Virus record (IMG/VR): IMGVR_UViG_3300045885_000299
Span: 1-64,000 of that record
DNA from: a virus
Reading direction: 5' to 3' (one strand)
DNA: 64,000 nt
The position numbers and the translations under genes were made by a program. This document shows, one piece after another, positions 1 through 7,386 of this stretch (positions within the stretch are counted from its first letter, which is position 1; each line of letters opens with the position of its first letter). The notes beneath the pieces were generated by a model that was not told the origin of the DNA, searched no databases, and worked only from the letters and a program-made list of their open reading frames with translations.

Positions 1-91
1 TCGGATTCCGACGCCGTGGGCTCCCCCGACTCCCGCGTCGGCCGCCTGTGGCGCAGCGTGGGGCGACCTGCGGCGCGGAGGGCACAGAGAA

Positions 92-117
92 AGCCCGCTG
101 CGGGGTCGCAGCGGGCT
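92..117 (-). terminator. Hairpin terminator of leftmost operon
   Basis: Ten-base-pair stem (AGCCCGCTGC with GCAGCGGGCT) around a 6-base loop. On the minus strand the stem is followed by TTTCTCT, so it should end the transcript that carries the two genes at 138-718. Bases 1-91 beyond it hold no gene I can support. Confidence 0.75.
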
Positions 118-137
118 CAGAGGGCGCTTGGGGAGAG

Positions 138-332
138 CTAGTCGGCGTCGGCGTCGTGGATGGGGCAGGGGAAGGTCGTGATGCGATCACAGCAGCAGTC
201 AAGCTTGGCGCACGCCTCGCAGGTGACGGTGTCAGCGTCAGACGAGAGCGCGAGCGGCTCGCCGAGCGCAGCCACAGCGCCGCACAGGGCGACGTCCGTG
301 TAGTAGGCGTCGAGATGGATGGTGATCGGCAT
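138..332 (-). CDS. Small cysteine-rich protein (64 aa)
   Basis: I do not recognise this protein. It has seven Cys residues, six of them in the C-terminal half (C38, C41, C46-C48, C56), followed by an Ile-His, so it may bind zinc. The ATG at 332 is chosen because AAGGAG lies six bases before it and it overlaps the upstream stop in a TGATG junction. A longer reading to 401 would ignore this ribosome site. It is the last gene before the hairpin at 92-117. Confidence 0.7.
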   Translation of the reverse strand: MPITIHLDAYYTDVALCGAVAALGEPLALSSDADTVTCEACAKLDCCCDRITTFPCPIHDADAD

Positions 333-718
333 CAGTTGCTCCTTGGGTTGACCGCCCATGAGCCACATGGGGAGGTCATGTAGAAGGCGTCGGCGGCCCA
401 CACCGGGCTGCCGTCCTCGAGGACGAACGTGTCGTGCTCGAAGGGGTTGAAGCAGACGCGCTGTGCGTCGGCAGGGAGAGCGAGCGGCTCATCGGAGAGC
501 GACTCGACAGTGCCGCGAACGTAGGCCACAACCTCACGCTCGTGGCGGCGGCGGATGCGCTGCACGCCGGCGGGGGCCACACGGAACACGACGTTGGTCA
601 TCACCACCGTCTGCCCACGAGCCACCACCTTGCCGTGCTGCCGAACGCTGACGCAGTTGCGAAGCAAGTTGCGATAGGCGTCGGCGGCGCCGCTGATGGG
701 GGTACTACAGGAGTCCAC
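332..718 (-). CDS. Conserved-type phage protein, function unknown (128 aa)
   Basis: A basic, beta-rich looking protein with two arginine-rich stretches (RRRHER at about 96-101) and a block HGKVVARGQ followed by VRF-like strands. I recall small proteins of this pattern in high-GC phages and plasmids, but no function. The start is the GTG at 718, because the natural-looking sequence begins before the first ATG (601) and the promoter -10 box at 725-730 puts the transcript start at about 718. That would make the message leaderless. The alternative start is 601. Confidence 0.6.
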   Translation of the reverse strand: MDSCSTPISGAADAYRNLLRNCVSVRQHGKVVARGQTVVMTNVVFRVAPAGVQRIRRRHEREVVAYVRGTVESLSDEPLALPADAQRVCFNPFEHDTFVLEDGSPVWAADAFYMTSPCGSWAVNPRSN

Positions 719-754
719 GGTGGAAAGATAGCGCCGCAGCCATTGCGAATGCAA
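718..754 (-). promoter_or_regulatory. Early promoter with 12-bp inverted repeat
   Basis: On the minus strand TTGCAT (754-749) is followed after 18 bp by TATCTT (730-725). The -35 box lies in the perfect inverted repeat TTGCATTCGCAA (743-754). It belongs to the family of sites at 1906, 3135, 5989, 7200 and 62484. The expected transcript start coincides with the GTG start codon of the gene at 332-718. Confidence 0.65.
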
Positions 755-804
755 TGAGTGAGCCCACCCCAAGGGGTAGTCTTTGGCGCTCCAGGAGGCG
801 CCCC

Positions 805-1020
805 TTAGCTGAGCTTGGTGCGCACGATGGCCGAGCACTCGCGGCAGTGACCTGCGAAGCGATCAGCATCGAAGTTACGCGGCTTGCGTTTGCCACAGCG
901 GAAGCAGCGCACGAGGCGCTCGCCGCCATCATGGACGTGACACAGACCCGACGCGCGGCTCGTGCGGTTCTTGCACCGCTTGCCGCGTGCATCGAGACCG
1001 GCGCGACAACGTTGCGTCAT
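805..1020 (-). CDS. Small zinc-finger protein (71 aa)
   Basis: Two cysteine clusters are visible. The first is C5...GxxC15...C25-x2-H28, resembling the CxxxxxxGxxCxNRTxxxxGxCxxH pattern of small phage zinc proteins. The second is CFRC then CREC, a four-Cys ribbon. Its ATG overlaps the stop of the Mom-like gene (ATGA), so it is translationally coupled to DNA modification. The role is unknown; nucleic-acid binding or a partner of the modification protein is inferred from motif and position only. Confidence 0.75.
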   Translation of the reverse strand: MTQRCRAGLDARGKRCKNRTSRASGLCHVHDGGERLVRCFRCGKRKPRNFDADRFAGHCRECSAIVRTKLS

Positions 1021-1868
1021 GCTGCGTCTGTGGCCTTCGGGTACGCGGCGGGGTTGGCGCGGCCGCCGCGCCGCTGCAGGCCGTAGCCGACCTTGGCGCC
1101 GCGATCGAGCGGGAACAGGTAGCGGTGCTGGCCGGTGTGCCACATGGTCTCGGCGCCCGCTTGGGCGAGCGCGGCGTCGACGTCGCCCTCGAAGATGGCA
1201 CCGTGCGCCTCCAGCTGGCGAATGGCGATCGCAGCGTTACGCTCGCCTGAGCGCGCCTTCTGCAAGCTGCGCTCGTTGGCGACCGTGGCGTCGGGGAGAA
1301 GCTGGATCTCGCGCGCCCTGGTGCGGCCGGCGTAGATCGCGTTGGCCGCCTGATAGATCGTGCCGATGTGGCCTGGGTACAGCACCGAGCCATCCTGGCG
1401 GCGCCTGGGGCACGGGTCGCTATGAGAAACCACACCGCGCACGCCAGCTTCGCGCAGCCCCTCGAACGCGCGGGCCAGGAACCATGTCTCGCCATTGGCC
1501 GGCACGTCGTCGGTCAGGATGAAGCGAGACAGTTCGAGGGACTGGCGCATCGGCTCAAGGGTCGGGAAGGCGTTGGGCAGCGTCCAGCGGCTCACGGGGA
1601 TGCCGAAGGCGGCCACACCGACCAGGTCCAGGCCGCGATAGAGGCCGAAGCGCAGGCGGTCGGCTGGATAGCTGTGGCTGTAGTGCCAGGCCTGGACGAA
1701 CGCCTTGGCCAGCCCCTTGGCGATCGGGCGCACGGTGTACTCGTGCGGCTGGATGGTCGGCCCGCTCATGTGCCGCCAGACGTGATAACCAGCCGGTCGC
1801 CAGCGCTGGCACCACTCGGAGGTGGGCAGCACGTCGGGGCTGAGATCGAAGCCTGGCAGGGTATCCAT
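1017..1868 (-). CDS. mom-like: Mom-like DNA modification protein
   Basis: The 283-aa protein has the conserved blocks of the Mom/GNAT-like family. These are WHYSHSYP after a basic helix (about 62-69), a GLYRG strand, ELSRF (about 113-117), and SHSDP followed by GxIYQAxNAIYAG near the centre. In phage Mu, Mom converts adenine in DNA to a carbamoylmethyl form and so blocks restriction. The same role is inferred here. The ATG at 1868 is 13 bases after the predicted transcript start and has no clear Shine-Dalgarno site. It is the first gene of its operon and overlaps the zinc protein at 805-1020. Confidence 0.75.
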   Translation of the reverse strand: MDTLPGFDLSPDVLPTSEWCQRWRPAGYHVWRHMSGPTIQPHEYTVRPIAKGLAKAFVQAWHYSHSYPADRLRFGLYRGLDLVGVAAFGIPVSRWTLPNAFPTLEPMRQSLELSRFILTDDVPANGETWFLARAFEGLREAGVRGVVSHSDPCPRRRQDGSVLYPGHIGTIYQAANAIYAGRTRAREIQLLPDATVANERSLQKARSGERNAAIAIRQLEAHGAIFEGDVDAALAQAGAETMWHTGQHRYLFPLDRGAKVGYGLQRRGGRANPAAYPKATDAA

Positions 1869-1873
1869 AGCGG

Positions 1874-1917
1874 GGTCTACGCGGCGGATGATGGCACGCG
1901 GGCCAGTGCATTCGCAA
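1874..1917 (-). promoter_or_regulatory. Early promoter of Mom-like operon
   Basis: Minus strand: TTGCGA (1917-1912) in the imperfect repeat TTGCGAATGCAC, a 17-bp spacer, then CCATCA. The element CGTAGACC (1881-1874) lies at the expected transcript start, 32 bp from the repeat as in the other early promoters. The weak -10 box may make the promoter dependent on an activator. Confidence 0.55.
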
Positions 1918-1941
1918 TGGTTTCGCTGCGAGCTCGCAGCA

Positions 1942-1967
1942 AAAGGCCCGCCTTGCGGCGGGCCTTT
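1942..1967 (-). terminator. Hairpin terminator
   Basis: Perfect 11-bp stem AAAGGCCCGCC / GGCGGGCCTTT with a 4-base loop. It lies just after the last gene of the operon 3085-1998 and just before the next early promoter, so it insulates the two transcripts. The T-rich arm is present in either direction. Confidence 0.85.
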
Positions 1968-1997
1968 CAGATGCGCGGGGGGCGCGGGAAGTGCGGC

Positions 1998-2282
1998 TTA
2001 TGCCTCGGTCCCCCATCGCGCACGAGGCTCCTGGGCGAAGCGCTCCTGACGAGCGCGGAGGTCGGCGCGGCGGGCCTCGTGAATGGCGCGCACGCGCTCG
2101 TGCACGGTCGTGGCGACGAAGTCGAAGGAGTCGCCAGCTTGCTGCTCTTCGCGGCCCTCGCGCCACACGATGTGCTTGTGGTCGTAGCGGATCGTGGCGC
2201 CCTCGCCATGCAGGTTGACCACCGCGCCGGCGTCCTCAGCGTGCTTGCAGGCCGCGACGTACTCGCCAGATGGCGAGTACAA
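1998..2282 (-). CDS. Hypothetical protein (94 aa), TTG start
   Basis: Unrecognised protein with a strand-rich first half and a long arginine/alanine helix in the second half (VHERVRAIHEARRADLRARQ). A stop codon lies six codons upstream, and the only start in the natural reading is TTG at 2282, immediately after GGAAGG. The spacing is unusually tight, so the start is uncertain. It is the last gene before the terminator at 1942-1967. Confidence 0.6.
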   Translation of the reverse strand: MYSPSGEYVAACKHAEDAGAVVNLHGEGATIRYDHKHIVWREGREEQQAGDSFDFVATTVHERVRAIHEARRADLRARQERFAQEPRARWGTEA

Positions 2283-2306
2283 CCTTCCAGAGTGGGCTAT
2301 TGGCCA

Positions 2307-2474
2307 TCAAGTGGCCTCCAGGAAGCGCGCGATGCGCTCAAGGATGGCGAACATTTCGCTCGCAGCACTGGTCACGTCCTGCATGTCCGCCGTGGGGTTC
2401 AGCACGCCTTCCTCGAACAGGTCGGCGTAGGCGGCAGTGGCGTTGTTGATGCGCTCAAGCAGTGCATTGGCCAT
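2307..2474 (-). CDS. Small helical protein (55 aa)
   Basis: An acidic, alpha-helical protein of 55 residues with heptad-like hydrophobic spacing. Its ATG overlaps the preceding stop in a TGATG junction, which fixes the start. Function unknown; no motif. Confidence 0.7.
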   Translation of the reverse strand: MANALLERINNATAAYADLFEEGVLNPTADMQDVTSAASEMFAILERIARFLEAT

Positions 2475-3085
2475 CAGACGTGCACCGGGTGCTTGCACTC
2501 GCGGCCGTCGTAGAAGTCGGCGCCGTGGCACATGCGCGGCAGGTACTCGGTCGCGTCCTGGAGGTACTTGCGCCACACCTCGGGATAGCTCGCTGGCCGT
2601 GGCGCGTCGACCAGGGGCGGCTGCGGCGTGTCGCCGGTCTCGATGATCGACAGGTACAGCGCCACGTGCACCTTCAACGCCCGGAGCTCGGCCGCCAGCT
2701 TCTCGGCCTCGCGCTTGTGCTGGAGCGCGAGTGTGGCGATCGGCGCGCTCAGGTAGCCAACACCGTCGCATAGCTGGCACGTGTGCTCGGCCATGCCGAG
2801 CCCGTCGCTCCAGGACACCGCCGCGCTGTAGCTGCCCTTGCTGTGGCAGTTGGGGCATGGCAAGTCCAGCCCCTCGCGCAGCCAGCGCTCGACAATGTCG
2901 CCGTCTTGCCAGCTAACCGTCGCGTCGGCGTAGTCGATCGTGGCTTCCAGCTGGCGATCGAAGTCGTCGCGCATGTCCTGCTCGGCGACCAGCCGCAAGG
3001 CGCCGCTCAAGCTGGCGGCCTTGACCAACGAGAACACGCCAGTGGCCTCGCCCTGTACGTATTCGTCAAACCTGAACTCTGTCAC
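2474..3085 (-). CDS. Zinc-ribbon protein (203 aa)
   Basis: The protein carries CPNC (about 76-79) and CQLC with a following DGxGY (about 103-110). This is the CxxC...CxxCxGxG pattern of DnaJ-type zinc ribbons and suggests one bound zinc. The rest is helical and ends in a histidine/cysteine tail. The start is the GTG at 3085, with AGGAGGA at good spacing. It is the first gene after the early promoter at 3104-3146. The role is unknown. Confidence 0.8.
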   Translation of the reverse strand: MTEFRFDEYVQGEATGVFSLVKAASLSGALRLVAEQDMRDDFDRQLEATIDYADATVSWQDGDIVERWLREGLDLPCPNCHSKGSYSAAVSWSDGLGMAEHTCQLCDGVGYLSAPIATLALQHKREAEKLAAELRALKVHVALYLSIIETGDTPQPPLVDAPRPASYPEVWRKYLQDATEYLPRMCHGADFYDGRECKHPVHV

Positions 3086-3103
3086 AAAGTCCTCCTAAAG
3101 ATG

Positions 3104-3146
3104 GGTCTACGCCCCGAAGGATAATCCCGCGCCGTTGCGTTTGCAA
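3104..3146 (-). promoter_or_regulatory. Early promoter
   Basis: Minus strand: TTGCAA (3146-3141), a 17-bp spacer, TATCCT, then CGTAGACC (3111-3104) at the expected start. The -35 box is half of the 12-bp repeat TTGCAAACGCAA. Apart from a few bases it is identical to the promoter at 5958-6000 over about 40 bp. Confidence 0.85.
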
Positions 3147-3150
3147 TAAA

Positions 3151-3182
3151 GAAGCCCCGCCAGGTGTAGCTGGCGGGGCTTC
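3151..3182 (-). terminator. Strong hairpin terminator
   Basis: Perfect 13-bp stem (GAAGCCCCGCCAG / CTGGCGGGGCTTC) with a 6-base loop. On the minus strand TTTATT follows. It ends the eight-gene operon 5932-3207 and sits directly before the next early promoter. Confidence 0.9.
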
Positions 3183-3206
3183 TGCGCGCGGCCTTCGGCG
3201 CGCGGT

Positions 3207-3428
3207 CTAGCGGGCTCGGTACAGGTCCTCGTCGTCTACGGCGTCGAGGAAGTCGCCCTCTGTGTAACTGTCGGGCACCGTCGCGGTGCGCTCTGGCAGC
3301 GCGTAGGCCCAATCCAGCACCAGCTTGTCCATGTCGCCGCCGAGCGTCTCGTTCAGCCAGTCGGTGACGTTGTCGATCTTGGCTTCGGGCTGCAGCGCGA
3401 TGCTCAGCCGCACGATGTTGATCTCCAT
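3207..3428 (-). CDS. Hypothetical protein (73 aa)
   Basis: Acidic protein with a Trp/Leu-rich centre and a C-terminal acidic patch (DAVDDEDLYRAR). ATG 3428 is chosen because AAAGGA lies nine bases upstream. Its tail (YTEGDFLDAVDDED) resembles the tail of the 83-aa protein at 3619-3870 (YSEREFFDAIEG), so the two may be distant duplicates. Last gene of its operon. Confidence 0.75.
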   Translation of the reverse strand: MEINIVRLSIALQPEAKIDNVTDWLNETLGGDMDKLVLDWAYALPERTATVPDSYTEGDFLDAVDDEDLYRAR

Positions 3429-3433
3429 TGGGT

Positions 3434-3622
3434 TCAGTCCTTTCGCTTGGGGTTCGGGGTGTGCCAGCGCAGCGTGCCGTTGTAGTTCACGGCCACTTCG
3501 CGCCGGCAGTGTGGGCACAGCGCGTAGGCGGGCAGCACGCCGCGCGCCCTGGCGCTGTACGGATTCCTGACCGCCTTGTAGCCCGTGCCTGTGCATTCGG
3601 GAACGCCGCCGCGTGCGCTCAT
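3434..3622 (-). CDS. Small zinc-ribbon-like protein (62 aa)
   Basis: A basic protein with C10 and then CPHC (about 41-44) near an aromatic strand, suggesting a partial zinc ribbon. ATG 3622 overlaps the upstream stop (ATGA). Function unknown. Confidence 0.7.
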   Translation of the reverse strand: MSARGGVPECTGTGYKAVRNPYSARARGVLPAYALCPHCRREVAVNYNGTLRWHTPNPKRKD

Positions 3623-3870
3623 GCCACACCTTCGATGGCGTCGAAGAACTCGCGCTCGCTGTACTCCGGGTAGACGTTCAACGCGACGGACAGCTTGACG
3701 GCGAGGATATTGAGCAGGCCCTCCTTCGTGATCGACGGGTTTTGCTCGATGGCTTCCCAGGCTTCGCGCAGAGCGCGCGCTACGCCGGCTTGAATGACGA
3801 TCGGGCATGAGCGCTCGGTGCGCGAATGCTCTTCGCTGCACTCCGGGCAGAACACCGTCTCGCGGCTCAT
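3619..3870 (-). CDS. Small protein with N-terminal CPEC (83 aa)
   Basis: FCPECSEEH at residues 7-15 plus a later Cys suggest metal binding. The rest is two helices ending in YSEREFFDAIEG, similar to the end of the 73-aa gene product two genes downstream. ATG 3870 overlaps the upstream stop. Function unknown. Confidence 0.75.
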   Translation of the reverse strand: MSRETVFCPECSEEHSRTERSCPIVIQAGVARALREAWEAIEQNPSITKEGLLNILAVKLSVALNVYPEYSEREFFDAIEGVA

Positions 3871-4166
3871 GCGCGCACCAGGCGCACGCCCATCTGCTCC
3901 AGACGCGGGACTAGCTCGCGCCAGAAGCAGCGGCGGTCATAGATGCTGTTGGCGAAGTTGGAATCGTGCAGCCGAAACGCCTCGTCGTGCAGGAACGGAT
4001 CGAGCGGCTGGTTGCACTGCCAGCACGTCTGGCCCGCCTGAGCTAGCTGGTAGCTGTACCTGATCGTCGTGGCGCACGTCCTGCACGGCCGATCGACCTG
4101 GATACCCAGGCCGCTCACCGGCGACTGGTGCCCGCACGAATAGGACACCAGCGCGCGGCCGCTCAT
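3867..4166 (-). CDS. Zinc-ribbon protein (99 aa)
   Basis: Two Cys pairs, CRTC (about 28-31) and CWQC (about 47-50), frame a short strand region, with a C-G-H motif before them. This is a typical small zinc ribbon. The C-terminal half is a basic/aromatic helix. ATG 4166 overlaps the upstream stop. Function unknown; nucleic-acid contact is possible. Confidence 0.75.
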   Translation of the reverse strand: MSGRALVSYSCGHQSPVSGLGIQVDRPCRTCATTIRYSYQLAQAGQTCWQCNQPLDPFLHDEAFRLHDSNFANSIYDRRCFWRELVPRLEQMGVRLVRA

Positions 4167-4666
4167 GGGGCGACCGCCATGCGTTCGAGTTCGGCCTCGA
4201 CTGCGTAGACACTCGTCTCGGTCCAGTCGAGCGTGCGCAGATCGAGGATCAGGATGGTCCCGCGACCGACGTTGCCAATCTCGTGGGTCAGGTCGGCCTC
4301 CCACTCGTCCAGGCCCTCGATCTCCACGTCGTCCTCGTCGGAGTCATCGACCAGGTGACCGAGCACGCGAATGCGGCTGAGCGCGAAGAAGTAGCCGTTG
4401 TCCCATTCGTCAGCGCCGAACACCGCCAGGCGTGCGCCAGGACGCGCCTGGAGGATCATGTCGCGGATCGTCTCCAGCACCATGCTCGGCGGCGGCGCGT
4501 GGGCCGCGTCAATGTCCTCGACTTCTGCGGTGAGCATCGCGGCTAGCTCCTGCGCGAACGGCTGGACTTCCTCGATGGTCCACGACGGGACGCTGTTTTC
4601 TTCCAGCTTGAGTGTGTCCTCGATGGCGCGCACCAGTTCCAGCGCGCGCCGTGCATCAAACGTCAT
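4163..4666 (-). CDS. Acidic hypothetical protein (167 aa)
   Basis: Strongly acidic protein with an N-terminal helical pair, a DDSDEDDVEIEG acidic loop near residue 110 and a strand-rich C-terminus. The acidity could reflect DNA mimicry, but nothing else supports that. ATG 4666 overlaps the stop of the downstream-numbered neighbour at 4663. Function unknown. Confidence 0.75.
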   Translation of the reverse strand: MTFDARRALELVRAIEDTLKLEENSVPSWTIEEVQPFAQELAAMLTAEVEDIDAAHAPPPSMVLETIRDMILQARPGARLAVFGADEWDNGYFFALSRIRVLGHLVDDSDEDDVEIEGLDEWEADLTHEIGNVGRGTILILDLRTLDWTETSVYAVEAELERMAVAP

Positions 4667-4923
4667 CGGTTGACCTCCGCGAAGGCCAGCGCCAGCGCGG
4701 CGGATTGCGCCGCGCTGAAACCAGCCGTTTTGAAGAATGTCGCGTCGAGTGTGGGGACCGCGTCCAGGTGCGCGTGCGCATCCTGCTGCGCGGCCTCAAA
4801 GTCGCTGCGCGCGTCGCCTGAATAGCCACACTCGCATTGCCCAATGAACCCCTGGCGACGGCCACTCACGCTCCGCCAGCGCTCCACGATGGTCAGCTTG
4901 TGACCAGGTTTCTCAGCGCTCAT
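4663..4923 (-). CDS. Zinc-finger-like protein (86 aa)
   Basis: The protein contains CECGY (about 33-37) followed 17 residues later by AHAHLD, reading like a CxC...HxH finger. This is the same style as the two fingers in the protein at 6081-6476. ATG 4923 overlaps the upstream stop. Function unknown. Confidence 0.7.
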   Translation of the reverse strand: MSAEKPGHKLTIVERWRSVSGRRQGFIGQCECGYSGDARSDFEAAQQDAHAHLDAVPTLDATFFKTAGFSAAQSAALALAFAEVNR

Positions 4924-5291
4924 CGGAGGTGGTCGTAGAACCACTGCGCGTGCGCTTCCTCGGCACCCTCGTCGGGCACTTCGCCCTCTTCGTAGCCCAC
5001 ATCGCGCACGACGATGTGGCAGTCGGGCTGGTCGATCGCAGGATCGTTGTCACCGCCCTGGTAGACGAACACCACCGGCACGCCTTCGCTGTCGCTCACG
5101 GCCGGGATCAGGTAGATGAACGTCTCCAGGCCAATGCCCGGGCGGTTGCTGGCCACGCGGTAGCCCACGCGGCCATCCTTGACGAACGGCTCGTAGTACA
5201 CGCCGCTGTCCTCGGCGTAGGTCGTCTGCTGGCGCAGCCACTCGGTCGGCGGGTGCGTCCGATCGGGGTCCAGATCGTCCAGCGGGTTCAC
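4920..5291 (-). CDS. Acidic hypothetical protein (123 aa)
   Basis: Strand-rich, acidic protein with a C-terminal EEGEVPDEGAEEAHAQWFYDHL segment. The GTG at 5291 is chosen because it overlaps the preceding stop (GTGA). Unrecognised. Confidence 0.75.
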   Translation of the reverse strand: MNPLDDLDPDRTHPPTEWLRQQTTYAEDSGVYYEPFVKDGRVGYRVASNRPGIGLETFIYLIPAVSDSEGVPVVFVYQGGDNDPAIDQPDCHIVVRDVGYEEGEVPDEGAEEAHAQWFYDHLR

Positions 5292-5932
5292 GCCGCACAC
5301 TCCCCGCACTTGCCCAGGCCAGAGCAGCCAGGGAGATCGTCGTCGTGGCTGGCGAAGTAGTGGCCACAGTCGCAGCGGTCGGCTGCCGGCACCGCTGGCG
5401 CGGCAACACGCTGGCGCCGCGGCCGAAGCTCGCTCATGCGCGGGCGCCGCACCTTACCCAGGTTCAGCATCCCGTCCTGGACGCCCAGGCCGTGCCAGGC
5501 CCACGCCATCGACGTGAGGCAATCATTCCAGTGCTTGACGCAGGCGAAGCGCTCTTCGGACGGCTGGTAGCCCTCGTGGGCCGCCTCGATCTGCACCACA
5601 TACGACGCCGGCAACTCGCAGTCGCCATCCTCGCACCACGGCGCCCAATGCTCGTGGCAGTGCGCGCCATCCAGGCCGGCGTACTTCTCGGCCACGTTGA
5701 AGCAGCCAGGATCGTCGCAGCGCAGCACGTCCATCGGCGCCCTGGCGCGCCAGGCCATCGGCAGGAACTCGGCCACAATCGTGCTCGTCGCCGACTCGTG
5801 CGCGCGCAGCCATGTGTACAGCGGGACGTCGTGCGTCTCGCAGGCGAAGTGCCAGAAGTCCCGTTCGACAAACTTCACGCAGGCCGCTCGGCCGCAGTTG
5901 TCGCCCGTCTCTAGCGTGTAATCGCAGAACAC
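5288..5932 (-). CDS. Cysteine/histidine-rich protein (214 aa)
   Basis: First gene of an eight-gene operon. There are more than a dozen Cys residues in clusters: C3...C13...C18 with a following CETH, CDDPGC...HCHEH, CEDGDC, and a C-terminal CDCGHYFASHDDDLPGC...CGEC. Several zinc sites are likely. The C-terminal block resembles the CxCGHxxxxH pattern seen in many small phage proteins. The start is the GTG at 5932, with AAGGGAG nine bases upstream. Function unknown. Confidence 0.8.
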   Translation of the reverse strand: MFCDYTLETGDNCGRAACVKFVERDFWHFACETHDVPLYTWLRAHESATSTIVAEFLPMAWRARAPMDVLRCDDPGCFNVAEKYAGLDGAHCHEHWAPWCEDGDCELPASYVVQIEAAHEGYQPSEERFACVKHWNDCLTSMAWAWHGLGVQDGMLNLGKVRRPRMSELRPRRQRVAAPAVPAADRCDCGHYFASHDDDLPGCSGLGKCGECAA

Positions 5933-5957
5933 TCGGGTGTTCTCCCTTCTCTAAGGT

Positions 5958-6000
5958 GGTCTACGCCCCGAAGGATACACCCGCGCTGTTGCATTCGCAA
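5958..6000 (-). promoter_or_regulatory. Early promoter
   Basis: Minus strand: TTGCGA (6000-5995), 17 bp, TATCCT, then CGTAGACC (5965-5958). The repeat TTGCGAATGCAA (5989-6000) is a perfect inverted repeat. Drives the operon 5932-3207. Confidence 0.85.
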
Positions 6001-6004
6001 CGAA

Positions 6005-6040
6005 ACGAGGCTGCCCCGACAGGCGAGAGGGCAGCCTCGT
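6005..6040 (-). terminator. Hairpin terminator
   Basis: Perfect 12-bp stem ACGAGGCTGCCC / GGGCAGCCTCGT around a 12-base loop. On the minus strand TTTCGTT follows. Ends the operon 7146-6081. Confidence 0.85.
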
Positions 6041-6080
6041 TAGGGAAAGGGCGCCCGCTGGCGAGGCGGGCAGGCCAGGA

Positions 6081-6476
6081 CTAGCTGGCGATCGGCTCTG
6101 GCTCGGCGAGCCACTGGCCGCCGCACTCGGCGCGATGCTTGGCGGCCGCGTCCTCGCCCTTGGCGCTCTTGCCGCAGCTGCACGTGAAGCTCGCCAGCGG
6201 CGCAGCGGCCTTGGTCTCGGCGACAGGGGCTTTCGATTTCTCAGTCATGGATGGGACTGTTGCATGTTCACTGCCACTCGTCATCTCGGCTGCGCGCGGG
6301 AACTGCTTGTTGAACTGCGTCATGGTCAGCCAGGTGCCGTCGGTGCACTTGCGCCGATGCGACCACTCGGAGCCATTGCCGAACAGGACGCGCCCGCACG
6401 AGCAGTAGTGCGCCCGGCTCGCGTGCACCGCTGCAGCCCGCGATCGGGCCAGGCTCACCACGCCACCCCTGCTCAT
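6081..6476 (-). CDS. Protein with two CxC-H-C fingers (131 aa)
   Basis: Two similar metal-binding units are seen: YCSCGR...HRRKC (about 26-45) and FTCSCGK...KHRAEC (about 99-120), joined by a Lys/Ala-rich linker. This duplicated finger suggests nucleic-acid binding. ATG 6476 overlaps the upstream stop (ATGA). No known function. Confidence 0.75.
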   Translation of the reverse strand: MSRGGVVSLARSRAAAVHASRAHYCSCGRVLFGNGSEWSHRRKCTDGTWLTMTQFNKQFPRAAEMTSGSEHATVPSMTEKSKAPVAETKAAAPLASFTCSCGKSAKGEDAAAKHRAECGGQWLAEPEPIAS

Positions 6477-6808
6477 GGCTGTTCGCCGAACGTCAGGCTG
6501 TTCAACCAGGCGTGATGACGGTCCAGGTCGCCCTCCTGGCTCGGACGCATCAGGCCCATCTGTACCAGGCCCATCGGGGCACCAGGCAGCCGCAGTTGCT
6601 CCTGGCGGTCGTTGGCAACCACCGTGCGCGCCATCTCCCAAGTGGGTACGTAGTCCAGGGCGACCAGCGTGTCGGCCGTCTGGCAGTCGTGGCAGCACGG
6701 CGTGTTGTCCGCGCGCGCCAACGGGCCAAAACGGTCAGGCAAGGGCTGCCAGGCTTCGCGACGGATATTCGCGCGCAAGCAATGCGGGCATATTGCGCCT
6801 GCGCTCAT
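6473..6808 (-). CDS. Zinc-ribbon protein (111 aa)
   Basis: CPHC at residues 7-10 and CCHDC near residue 38 form a zinc ribbon. The C-terminal half is helical with several Met. ATG 6808 overlaps the stop of the first gene of the operon. Function unknown. Confidence 0.75.
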   Translation of the reverse strand: MSAGAICPHCLRANIRREAWQPLPDRFGPLARADNTPCCHDCQTADTLVALDYVPTWEMARTVVANDRQEQLRLPGAPMGLVQMGLMRPSQEGDLDRHHAWLNSLTFGEQP

Positions 6809-7146
6809 GGCTCTTCGCCGTCAAAGCGAATCTGTGCCGCGACCACCTGGCCGGTCTCAGGGTCGTGCTCGATGTAGATCGGGAACACGCCGTCGCCACC
6901 GAAGTGGCCGATCACCACGCCAATGTCGGCGTGCCACTCGTTGGTCATCTGATAGCTGTCCAGCGTATGCCCATCGGGTACGCCCGCCTTCTGCTCCTGG
7001 CGCTGCAGGTCCTCGAGCATCTCGTCGTAGCTGTTGAACGGCTGGTACTTGTTCTCGTTGGAGTTGCGCACCACGTAGCACGGGTCGGTGATGATGATGA
7101 TCCCGGCGTCGACACCAGTACGCCCGGCGTACTTCCAAGGGGCCAT
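6805..7146 (-). CDS. DUF4241-like protein (113 aa)
   Basis: The N-terminus has IIITDPCYVV and the C-terminal half ADIGVVIGHFGGDGVFPIYI. This strand pair with a GDGxxPxY signature resembles DUF4241 proteins, whose function is not established. AAAGGAGAC precedes ATG 7146. First gene of the operon that starts at the bidirectional early promoter 7166-7229. Confidence 0.75.
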   Translation of the reverse strand: MAPWKYAGRTGVDAGIIIITDPCYVVRNSNENKYQPFNSYDEMLEDLQRQEQKAGVPDGHTLDSYQMTNEWHADIGVVIGHFGGDGVFPIYIEHDPETGQVVAAQIRFDGEEP

Positions 7147-7165
7147 GTGGCCAGTCTCCTTTCAA

Positions 7166-7229
7166 GGTCTACGACCCACACCTTACCATCTGTCGATTGT
7201 TGCGTCCGCAATCCCCGATCGCATATCTA
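7166..7229. promoter_or_regulatory. Divergent early promoter pair sharing one inverted repeat
   Basis: The perfect repeat TTGCGTCCGCAA (7200-7211) serves as the -35 region in both directions. On the minus strand TTGCGG is followed by a 17-bp spacer, TGGTAA, and CGTAGACC at 7173-7166. On the plus strand TTGCGT is followed by an 18-bp spacer and TATCTA (7224-7229), toward the HTH gene at 7387. Any protein binding the repeat would control both transcripts. The plus-strand leader would be about 150 nt (7235-7386) and holds no gene. Confidence 0.65.
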
Positions 7230-7386
7230 CTGCACTGCAACTGCTTGGGGTTGCTGTCCAGTTTCGCCTAGGCGTAACGTGACAGTTGTAGCCCCACCAC
7301 CATCGGAGACCCCATAGACCGCCTATGCCCCTATCGCCACCTGTCCACTCGCCGCGCCGTTTCTTAAAGCTCGGAGCCCCCCGCAC

